A DNA stretch of 64,000 nucleotides from Glebionis coronaria (Eukaryota > Streptophyta > Magnoliopsida > Asterales > Asteraceae). Positions 33,231-42,514 of this stretch are shown here, in pieces; positions within the stretch are counted from its first letter, which is position 1; every line of letters starts with the position of its first letter. The DNA is taken from assembly GCA_025667525.1 (NCBI GenBank), contig CM046878.1, positions 511,632,274 through 511,696,273 on the forward strand. Direction: 5' to 3'. The notes below the pieces were generated by a model. It worked only from the letters and a program-made list of their open reading frames with translations. It made no database searches and was not told where the DNA came from. A program made the translations under genes and the position numbers.

Positions 33231-35373
33231 AATCCTACACCTAGAGATCATAATAGCAGTAGGTTACATTTTGTGTGTTGGAACTGATGAATAAAACCTA
33301 CGCCTTATGGTTCCTTTTATAACTTAAGGAACCCCGAGATACATGGAAACAAAATAAAGTAATAATGACTAAATCAAAACTGACTTATTCATTCTTATCC
33401 TGTGTTGACCAAATCTTCATACTTATCTCTAGGAGTGGGAAGTACTCTAGCAGGGGCAAGTACTCTTGCAGGGGAAACTTACTCTTGCAGGGGAAAGTAC
33501 TCCAACAGGGGAACTCCAGCAGGGGGATCTCCAGCAGTGGGAATCTAGCAGTAATAATATCCTATTTGATTTAATGTATATACACCTAGAGTGATTTGTG
33601 CTGTTTTGATTTAGTCATTATTACTTTATTTAGTTTCCCAAAAGGATTTGTATTAATCATTAACACAAATCACTCTAGGTGTGTATACATTGCATCCCAC
33701 ACCTAGAGATCATAATAGCAGTAGGTTACATTTTGTATGTTGGAACTGATGAATAAAACCTACGCCTGGTGGTTCCTTTTATAACTTAAGGAACCCCGAG
33801 ATACATGGAAACTAAATAAAGTAATAATGACTAAATCAAAACTGACTTATTCATTCTTATCCTGTGTTGACCAAATCTTCATACTTATCTCTAGGAGTGG
33901 GAAGTACTCTAGCAGGGGCAAGTACTCCAGTAGGGGAAATTTACTCAAGCAGGGGAAAGTACTCTAGTAGGGGAACTCCAGCAGGGGGATCTCCAGCAGT
34001 AGGAATTCTAGCAGTGATAATATCCTATTTGGTCTTTCTTGTTTCTATAGTGTTTTGACTCATCAACTTTTGACCCAACAATCTTCCCCTAGTTGATGAT
34101 GTCAAAACACTTCCCCTTAAGCATACAACATCAAAGATCAACAGGCTGAACATTCTTTGTAGACAACTTCCCCTTTTTGACATGATCAAATAGGGGTCTT
34201 CTATGTGAACAACCTTGATTTTCAACTACTACTAATCAATATCATACATCAAACCCAAGTATTTTACTTTTCAAAATACCCTCCATGAAGCACATAGGCC
34301 ATCTCCTCCTAATAAAAAATGATTTTAAGCAGTAGATACTCACACTAGTTGTAGTAATACAAATGAGCAGTAGCAAAAATCTTCACCTTGACGTCATATG
34401 TGAATGACTAACACTTTATCAAATGAGCTTCCCCTAAAATTGTGCTAGTCATTGATGAATCTTCAATTCTGTGGGCTTTATATAATGATTACATATAAAG
34501 AAAACTGGTTATAACTTACTTGATGATGAATAAGAATAACCCGAAATTGCGTTTTATATCTTGCACTAACCACATGACAAAGCGTTCCCCATACAAAATC
34601 CTCATTTACCTTTGAAACGAGACACTGAGCACAATAAGTAACTCCTTCAAGTGATAGAAAATATGTGCATAGAGTACCATAAGAAAAATCACACATTCCT
34701 AGATCTTGTACCACTTCGTCACTAAGCGTTTAAGCATAAAACACATACCCGTGAATATCTACTTCGTCTTCAAATAAATAATAAAAACTTTTCTTCGTAA
34801 TCAATAAAATTAAAACGAGCCTTTATACCTTTAAACCAGTTGCTGTGAATATACCAAACTCTAAAACCTTGCTGTCCCAAAAATCAGATTTGACAGTAGG
34901 GGGAACTTTCAAAAACAGTGGGAATCTATTAATGAAAGCATGGGGAACTATTGAAGGAAGGGGGATCGTAGCAGGGGAAACTTTTAATGAAAGCAGGGGA
35001 AACTTTTTCCAAAAGCAGGGGAACTTTTAATGCCACTATTTTTGTTATTAACTATGCCAAACCCACATAAAATAGGAATGAATTTATAACAGTGGAATAA
35101 ATAACAAAAACAGAGCAAAGAAAAATATACCCTACTGTGAGAATTTGTTTTCTACTTTCACCAGTTCACTTGCTGTATCCACATCTCGACTCTCAGTTAT
35201 GTTTTATTCTAATAATGGATCATGACTTCAAATAATACAAAAACTAAAACTCCTTCACGTCTCATTAATGTTGTCAGAACACATCAATGTTTGACAAATG
35301 ATAACCCTACGCGAAGTGCTTCAATATAATACGTACTCCCATTCGTCAATCATGATATCATTCAATATCAAGA
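33231..35373 (-). mobile_element. Relic I: truncated copia-type element with rearranged LTR
   Basis: At 34080 in sense orientation an LTR starts TGTTGGGTCAAAAGTTGATG, preceded by a polypurine tract (sense CAACTAGGGGAAGAT, 34081-34095), so this is a 3' LTR on the minus strand. The LTR body occurs twice: 33695-34080 and a shorter copy at 33234-33573, each with TATAAAAGG and 5-7 copies of AGCAGGGG. Between them is a palindrome. Sense-upstream sequence (34081-35373) is non-coding and resembles the 3' interior of E (GACAAAAAGGGGAAG, TTAAGGGGAAG). No partner 5' LTR is found; element G inserted at its upstream side (target gtgaa). It may be a deleted insertion in C or a recombinant of C with the B/E-like family. 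Confidence 0.65.
33573..33691. repeat. Palindrome inside relic I
   Basis: 28-bp arms at 33573-33600 and 33664-33691 (AATGTATATACACCTAGAGTG and its complement, one mismatch) flank a 63-bp loop. The loop contains TTTTGATTTAGTCATTATTACTTT, a piece of the LTR in inverted orientation. This marks an inverted LTR fragment, so the region is rearranged and not just duplicated. Confidence 0.75.
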
Positions 35374-35811
35374 GTGAATAATAAGTGTGAAAACACTTAT
35401 CCTTTTACCACTTATTTCCAATAATAACAAGACCAAAACGTGTGATTTATGTCGTAAAAGTCGGAATTATGCGTGGTTTGTGTTTTTATTGTGTTTTAGG
35501 ACCAAAATATGAAAAAGGAAGAAAACACAGGCTTTCACGGGCTTTTATCGAAGAAAACGGGAAAATACGAAGTCAAAAGATCAAGAGTGCAAAAAGAACG
35601 GAAGTCCAAGGCCTATTCTGAAGATTTATCGAAGAAAAAGTCTAAAGACGGAAGTTTAACGAAGTCGAAGAACTTAAGTCTTATAGAAGAAGAAAATTAA
35701 AAAGACAAGTTCAAATCCCGAGACGACAAAGACAAAGAATTAAAGTCGAGTCGAGAAAAGGTGAAGAAAGCAAGAAAGAAGATGCAACACATGCACTCCT
35801 TCCACCTTCCC

Positions 35812-35819
35812 TATAAATA
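35812..35819 (+). promoter_or_regulatory. Element G TATA box
   Basis: CTATAAATACC within CTTCCCTATAAATACCC, about 430 bp into the LTR; the equivalent site in the 3' LTR is near 60970. The position and sequence are typical of a plant core promoter. Confidence 0.65.
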
Positions 35820-36371
35820 CCCTCCTAATAGTCATTAGGAGAGTAGTTAGTGTTTTAGATAGTTTTAGCTAATTTTCACTTTTTCATTTTCTTTCTAGTT
35901 TTAGAGAGAGAAAGTCTTAAACTTTCTCTCACTAAATTTCATCTTCTTTCTTAATCTTTCAAGATTTAACATCTTTGTATTGCTTATTTTCATTAATCAA
36001 GTTTCATTTTAAGCTTTTAATCCTTAATCTCATTCTACTTTTCTTTGATTTTAGATTGATTTTGGTGCGATTATCATATGATCCGTGTTGTTCTAAATGA
36101 TTTCGTGCTTAAAAAGTTAATCTTTTGATCATTACTTAAGTTTTCATTTGATTAAGCTTAAGACTTTTGTGCTTATTAGCTTACTTTTATGATTAGCTTA
36201 TTTACTTTATAAAAAGCTTTCTTAAAAAGTTTATGTTTTTATTGTTTGATCCAAAAAGTTGCTTATTTCGAGGTTGAATAAGTTGAGATTAGTGCTTATT
36301 TGATTTCGTTTAAGTTGATTCATCTAGTTTTGGGAATAAGCTCTCCTTTATAGCTTATTTTCTTGCTTTCC

Positions 36372-36790
36372 AACCGAATCCCGCCAAAATCGGAAAGGGA
36401 TTAAACCCCTTTCCGATCGAGACATTTCGAGCAGCCCACCCCTCTTTCTGATTGAGTCCAATCGGAAAAGGGTTTGTAGATTCCGACGGTAGCCACTTTA
36501 ATATTCCGATTGGAATGTTTCTGGACTTTCCGATTGCTAGTCTTACTTGTTATTCCGATTAGGTCAAGATTGGTCATTCCGATTGGAAGCCTTTCCCCAT
36601 ATTCCGATTGTGGACAAGTTTGATATTCCGATTAGTAGTTTTTCCCACGATTCCGATTGCCCCTTTGTTACATATTCCGATCACAGGTCACTTCCTACTT
36701 TTTGATCAACCGATCGGAATACATTCCGATCGGGACACCTTTTTGGGGCTTATTCCGATTGTTTGCATTTGTTTGATATTCCGATCTTAC
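36372..36790 (+). repeat. ATTCCGATT motif array in element G 5' LTR
   Basis: About 16 copies of ATTCCGATT(G) or its complement (AATCGGAA, CGATCGGAAT) are spaced by roughly 20-30 unrelated bases. The position in the LTR, after the TATA box, matches the ATTCCGAA array of element F. Confidence 0.85.
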
Positions 36791-37116
36791 TTTCTTTTAG
36801 TACTTTTCAACTAAGTTCTTATTTTTTTTTAGAAAATTTTCCAAGAGTTAGTTTTATTTAGTGTGCTAGTACTTTTCCATTGTTACCTTTAAGTTTGAAA
36901 GCATTTATTTTCGCTCGTCATTTTAGTATTAATCTTTATTCTTCCATTTTACTCAACGACACTTTAATTACTTGCTAATAGTTTAAAATTAAACAAACAA
37001 ACCAAACCATTCTCTTGATTCACCAAAAGACGATTGAGTCGCACTTAAGACCGGCTTTCAATTTGAAAAGATTCAGACGATAAGATTTTATACCTAGCCA
37101 AAAGCGAAGTATTAAA

Positions 37117-37131
37117 TGGCGCCGCTGCCGG
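37117..37131 (+). other. Element G primer binding site (tRNA-Asp type)
   Basis: TGGCGCCGCTGCCGG, two bases after the LTR. It has one difference from the F site. Element E is inserted five bases downstream. Confidence 0.85.
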
Positions 37132-37136
37132 CTCTT

Positions 37137-37660
37137 TGTTGGGTCAAAAAAAAAAAGTTGATGTGGCAGAAACTCAAAATCAAAGAAAACATGAAGACAT
37201 TTGTTCAAGCGTTGTCAAGAGTAAATCAGACGTTGACAAGAGTAACTTAAGCGTTGACAGAAGTCAAACGCAGTCAACAAGGTCAAACGCTGATGGATGT
37301 TTAAAGATTGATGGAGAAATCTATTTAGGGAATATATTGAGTATATTATTTATGATATACACAATATATAGTTTATCTAAATAGAAGATTTAGATGTTTA
37401 TTTGATTTTATCTCTTGTAGATTCTGTATCTTCCACTATAAAAAGAACAAGGGTCTTAGGTTTTATTCATAACTTTCATTCACAATGTAAACCTAAAGCG
37501 TGTGTCGACTAGACGTGGGATTCAATGTAGTTTTAATTCATGTTTTGTGCCTAAACACCTTGTTAATGGTTGTTGTTCTAATTCCGCTTTGATTATGTTA
37601 ATCATATGAACAATGATCATTCCTATTAGATTCAAAGATCCGAAAACCAAGGTTTCCACA
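37137..37660 (+). repeat. Element E 5' LTR (49-bp internal deletion)
   Basis: Starts TGTTGGGTC plus eleven A, ends TTTCCACA. TATA box TATAAAAA at 37437-37444. Relative to the 3' LTR it lacks 49 bp after GGATTCAATGTA, the segment with the right arm of the palindrome ACGTCTAG. Confidence 0.92.
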
Positions 37661-37662
37661 AT

Positions 37663-37674
37663 TGGTATCAGAGC
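37663..37674 (+). other. Element E primer binding site (tRNA-iMet)
   Basis: Exact TGGTATCAGAGC after ATT, followed by CTCGTGGCTCGTGATGCTAGG as in element B. Confidence 0.92.
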
Positions 37675-39879
37675 CTCGTGGCTCGTGATGCTAGGACCAA
37701 CAAGGTGTTCGTGTATGGTGAAAAGAAGAAAAATCCGTCTAGGGTTTTTCTGGGCGTTTTTGTGTGCGCAGCAGTATTCAGAAGGTCATAACTTTTGATT
37801 GAACCGTTGGATCGTCACGAAATTTTATATATGTGTTCTACATACGTAGATCTAAACATCCACCGGAGGGATTGTCGCGTTTTATCCCCAGGCAAAAGTT
37901 ATTAAGCGTCGAAGTCAGCAGCAGAGTATATGCAGTTTTCTGTAGACAGCCATGTTCAAAACACGATCTCTCCTTCGTTAACCGTTGGATCTTCGTGATT
38001 TTTGAACTGTAGATTCTTGGCACTTGTGTCTAGAATCTCACCGAAGGGATTTTCGATCTGAGCTCTTATGAAGAAGTTATTCAAGGTCGAAGTTCACTGA
38101 TTAAAGGTATTAATGTTATTGCTTTCACATGAAATCATGAACTAGGGTTTCTCAAACCCTAGATCTACATAAAAAGCAGGATGTTATAAGGATTGTGGCT
38201 GTGGTGATTCAAGTTATTACATGATCTAAGGTTAATCTATAAACCCTAAGTTAGGGTTTTGATGAACAAAGTTATAAACCCTAGATTGAGTTTAATACAG
38301 AAAAGTATGAAGTTGATGATGGGTTGCTGTTTTAAAAAGATGGAATAACAGCAACAATCAAGAAGTACGTTTTCATGACCATAATCAGAAGGTGTGCTTA
38401 TAGATCGCAGCAGTTATAATCGTGAATACAAGGTTGCTGTTATAGTATCTTGTTTTGAGTTAAGGTGTTAAAAGAAAGGAGCACGTTATTCTGTTCACAC
38501 GATCATTCTTTATGAGTTCACATGATGTTGTCCAAGATGATGTACGAGCAGGATGTTTCTAACAATGATGTACTGCCAAAAAGGAAAAGATTTGAAGCTA
38601 ATATACAAGCAGACGCAACATTATTTAATGGGACATCTGAATATTATTCAGTATGTGTTCACATAGGGACAAAGGAAGTGTAATTGGTTCTTGATGGAGT
38701 GTTCACACGGTTCTAGTGATATGATTGGACAAAGCAAGTGACGATTAGAGCAAAGTTTATGTTCACACGGTTACTCAATTCTAATTGGTCTATACATTGT
38801 GTTCACATGGTTACTATGTACATGCGGTTACACGATCAAAGAAGCTTTATTCACTTATTTAACGTTGAAAAGGTAACGTTGATATTTAATTCAACGTTGA
38901 CAAGTGAAAAAGACGTGGACGCTGACAAGACTTCATTTAACGCTGACAGGAAGTATCTTGACGCTGACAGAATAAGTCAACGTTGTTAGAGTTGACAGTG
39001 TTGTCCGAGATATGGCTGTTCAAACGCTGTTACGTATTGTCTGATATGTGACAATATACATGGAAGGATATTGGACAAAGGAGGATCTCGGGTAACACAA
39101 TGATTGCTGCTGTTTGAGAAAATTGGTACGTTTTTAGCACACAAAAAGGAGGATTATACACACGAAGGTACATGGAATCTCTGTTTTAATATAGAATATC
39201 ATGTTGATATTTATGGCTCGGATATTTTTACAAGGAGTAAATGATTTTTAAGTAAGTTAGCAACGATTCATGAAGTTATTAATTGGAGTATGTAATCGGG
39301 ATAGCCTTGTGAAAGAGTTATTCGTTAACAGCTTTTACATATGAAGATATTGACTTGTCATGAAGAGGTGTTGGCTTAAGGGGAAGAATTCTTATGGTAA
39401 GTTTGATGATTGAAGAAGATTTTCGCGAGTTTGTGTTCTATCATATCTTAAAGTCATGCACCGGTGACTTTAAAGGTAACTTGTTCGTGCTTTACATGGT
39501 TGGTGATGAAGACTTGTCATAACACTTGAAGGAGTTACATTATCGTGCTCAGTGTCTCACAAAGGATGAGAATATTGACAAGGGATCGAGGTCTACTTAT
39601 ATTTAGTCATTGGTATAAGTTTTTCATCACATGGATAGTACAAGACATGGAACACAAGGTTGGGTTATTCTACTTCTACATCAAAAATATTATATTAATT
39701 GTTCTTCAAGATCATTACACAGAGCCTACATTTGGAGAATCTTCAAAGATTGCATACATTGTTTACTTTCCTGTTGATGTGACAAAAAGGGGAAGAAATA
39801 CATGCTACACTTGAGGGGAAGCAATTTGAAGATCATGTACAACTTACAAGAGATACACATAGAGTTTTGCCACTATCAA
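37675..39879 (+). other. Element E non-coding interior
   Basis: No coding frame. The leader carries two diverged copies of a ~178-bp block starting AACCGTTGGATC (near 37802 and 37980), in the same arrangement as in B. The middle has several repeats of TTCACACGGTT / GTTCACATG (38640-38830), then the CGTTGACA/CGCTGACA cluster. The 3' part has stepwise purine words (AAAAAGGGGAAG, TTGAGGGGAAG, CTAGGGGAAG) before the LTR. Confidence 0.8.
38850..39060 (+). repeat. CGTTGACA/CGCTGACA motif cluster in element E interior
   Basis: Words AACGTTGAAAAG, AACGTTGATA, CAACGTTGACAAG, GACGCTGACAAG, AACGCTGACAGG, GACGCTGACAG, CAACGTTGTTAG and AAACGCTGTTA occur every 15-30 bp. The same word is repeated near the start of the LTR (37200-37300). 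Element B has a counterpart at 5440-5650. Confidence 0.75.
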
Positions 39880-39891
39880 CTAGGGGAAGAT

Positions 39892-40462
39892 TGTTGGGTC
39901 AAAAAAAAAGTTGATGTGGCAGAAACTCAAAATCAAAGAAAACATGAAGACATTTGTTCAAGCGTTGTCAAGAGTAAATCAGACGTTGATAAGAGTAACT
40001 TAAGCGTTGACAGAAGTCAAACGCAGTCAACAAGGTCAAACGCTGATGGATGTTTAAAGATTGATGGAGAAATCTATTTAAGGAATATATTGAGTATATT
40101 ATTTATGATATACACAATATATTGTTTATCTAAATAGAAGATTTAGATGTTTATTTGATTTTATCTCTTGTAGATTCTGTTCCTTCCACTATAAAAGAAA
40201 CAAGGGTCTTAGGTTTTATTCATAACTTTCATTCACAATGTAAACCTAAAGCGTGTGTCGACTAGACGTGGGATTCAATGTATACACGTCTAGTGATTGT
40301 TAATTATTAATATAGTTAGCAATCCAATTGTGTTTTAATTCATGTTTTGTGCCTAAACACCTTGTTAATGGTTGTTGTTCTAATTCCGCTTTGATTATGT
40401 TAATCATATGAACAATGATCATTCCTAGTAGCTTCAAAGATCCGGAAACCAAGGTTTCCACA
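39892..40462 (+). repeat. Element E 3' LTR
   Basis: 571 bp. TATA box TATAAAAG at 40190-40197. The near palindrome TAGACGTGGGATTCAATGTATACACGTCTA lies at about 40262-40292. About nine substitutions from the 5' LTR besides its 49-bp deletion. Confidence 0.92.
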
Positions 40463-40699
40463 CTCTTTTCGTTACGATTAACGGTTTTTAGTGAGAGACG
40501 CATTGAATTTTGGGATCCGTTCTTTGAACGTTATTTTCCTTGCTTTAAAAATTTTCAAAAATCCATAAAAAAAATATGAAACTCTTCAAAAATACAAAAA
40601 CATTGAAAAAATCATTAAAAAGCAATTCTTTTCAAAAGGTTTTGCACCAAAAAGATTATATAGATATTCTCTTTGTGTATATTTTTCTTCTGTAGGTGT

Positions 40700-42514
40700 A
40701 TGTGTACTAGATCTTCGAACTATTCTGAGCCCGAGACTCGTGAAGATTTAGATATGGCTGGTGGTAATAACAACAATAATCACCCACCTCTACCCAATTT
40801 GAATAATAATAATAACAACAACAACAACAACAATGTCCATCTACCTGATCTACGAACCATGGAGGAATTATGTCAACCCACCATGAACGGACGCGGAGGC
40901 CCGATTGCGCCAATGCACGTCACGGCTCAGGAGTTTTCGTTGAAGCATCACATGATCCAGCAAGTGCAAACGAACCCATTTCGTGGAATTCCGGATGATG
41001 ATGCCAACAAACACCTCAACAAATTCATTACCATAACCCAAAGCATGAAGTGCTCCGGTGTTTCTATGGACGACCTTCGCCACCAACTTTTTCCCCACTC
41101 GCTTTCTCACCATGCCGAAAAATGGTTTGACCGTCTTCCTAAGAATTCTATTCATACGTGGAATGACATGACTCAACGCTTTTTATCGCGCTACTTCCCA
41201 CCATCCATGGTCACGAGCCTTCGTAACCAAATCAGTGGATTCATGCAAGAGAATGATGAATCGCTTTTTGATGCTTGGGAACGATACAATGATTTGATCG
41301 ACCGCTGCCCTAATCACAATATGCTCCCCGTCACTCTCATTGACACCTTCTACAATGGTCTCACTTTTCGTGATCGTGACACGATCAATGCCGCCGCCGG
41401 TGGTAATTTTATGAAAAGGAGACCGGAGGAGTGTCGAGAGTTGATTGAAAACATGACTACTCACCACAAGAATTAGGATTCATCCGCATCCTCAAGATCT
41501 AACTCGAGAGTCAATGTTTCTTCTACTTCCTCCAATCCTGAAATGACTGAAATTTCTCGTCAACTCGCTGAGATGAACAAGAATTTCATGGCCATGGCCA
41601 CAAACCACTTTCAGCAAGCTAAAGCCGTTGCTATTTCTTGTGACACATGTGGTGGTCCTCATTCTTATAATGATTGTCCTTCTACCCAAGACAATTATTC
41701 TGAAAACGTTAACGCAGCTTACGGCACTTATCCCACGGGAGGCTATCAAGCCCGCCCGCAAGGAGACCGTGGCTTGCTAAGTTATCGTTCCAACCATTAT
41801 CTTGCTCCTCCCGGTTTCCCTCCTGCAAACCAAAACCAACAACAAAGCTACAACCAATCCCAACCTCGTGCAAACAATCAATATCAATCCCAAAGAAACC
41901 CATACCCAACTCAGGGAAATTCCCAAGCCTACCAAGCTCCACCTCTAAATCAACCAATGGCAGTGAATCCAGAAGTCGAGACATTCATGAAGACTAATCG
42001 GGAGATGGTGACGAATCTTCAGAGTCAAGTCCGCAACTTGAAGGGTGAAATGGCAAAATAAGGAAACGATATTCGAGCTGAGCTAAGGAATGATATGGCA
42101 AGACACAGCAATGAAATTAATGCAAACATGCAAAACTCTTTTAATAATCAAGCGGTTCACCTTCGTGATATGATTGGTTCGCTCATCCAAGGTAATCAAC
42201 CCTCTTCTTTGGGTACTCTTCCGAGTAATACCGTTGCAAATCCAAGAGGGGAGATGAAAGCAATCACCACTCGTAGTGGAAAAGGTTATATGGAACCCGA
42301 GCTTCCTACACCTCCACCCGTGATTGTGAACAAGGAAAAAGAGCAACTTTCCCCACCTCCTTCACCTTCTGTCCCCATTTCCCCACCACCCGTGGTTGTG
42401 AGTGATCCTATTCCCTTAAATCCTTCTTCTTCATCCAATATACCTTATCCTTCAAGGTTGAGGAAAGAGAAGTAAAAGAGCAAGGATGATATTCAGGTTT
42501 CAAACTTTCTAAAA
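40700..42514 (+). pseudogene. Element G gag (three stops)
   Basis: The start at 40700 is conserved with F. Order: RSSNYSEPETRED, poly-Asn run, MEELCQPTMNGRGGP, capsid part (FPHSLSHHAEKWFDRLPKNS, FPPSMVTSLRNQISGF, FYNGLTFRDRDTINAAAGG), zinc knuckle CDTCGGPHSYNDC with C-x2-C-x3-H-x4-C spacing (near 41640), Gln/Asn/Tyr-rich linker, AITTRSGKG. The phase is kept throughout, but stops occur at 41474-41476 (Trp codon in F), 42059-42061 (Gln codon in F) and 42473-42475. The first two are single transitions. About 230 bp of leader lies between the end of E and the start. Confidence 0.92.

Larger units (their letters stand above)
35379..37114 (+). repeat. Element G 5' LTR, ends TAATA...TATTA
   Basis: Starts TAATAAGTGTGAAAACAC and ends AAAGCGAAGTATTA. 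The boundaries are fixed by the target duplication on the left and by the primer site on the right, and again by the polypurine tract and duplication of the 3' copy. The terminal inverted repeat is therefore TAATA/TATTA and not TG/CA. Confidence 0.9.
37137..40462 (+). mobile_element. Element E: non-coding copia-type LTR element (LARD-like)
   Basis: 3.3 kb, complete: 5' LTR 37137-37660, primer site 37663-37674, 2.2-kb interior, polypurine tract 39880-39891, 3' LTR 39892-40462 and a perfect ctctt duplication (37132-37136, 40463-40467). It sits just behind the primer site of element G. No frame in it resembles a retrotransposon protein. It is colinear with element B along its full length, so this non-coding design transposed at least twice. 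Confidence 0.92.

Noticed and set aside
34073..35373. Separate host gene between relic I and element G
   Set aside because: Small frames only; purine-rich words and position identify it as the interior of relic I.
35509..35700. 63-residue frame in the G LTR (also 60668-60859)
   Set aside because: Low-complexity Lys/Ser-rich frame in the LTR transcribed region; F has the same DNA with the frame broken.
36372..36790. CRISPR-like appearance of short repeats with unique spacers
   Set aside because: Cores are too short and variable, occur in both orientations, and lie in LTRs of a plant Gypsy element.
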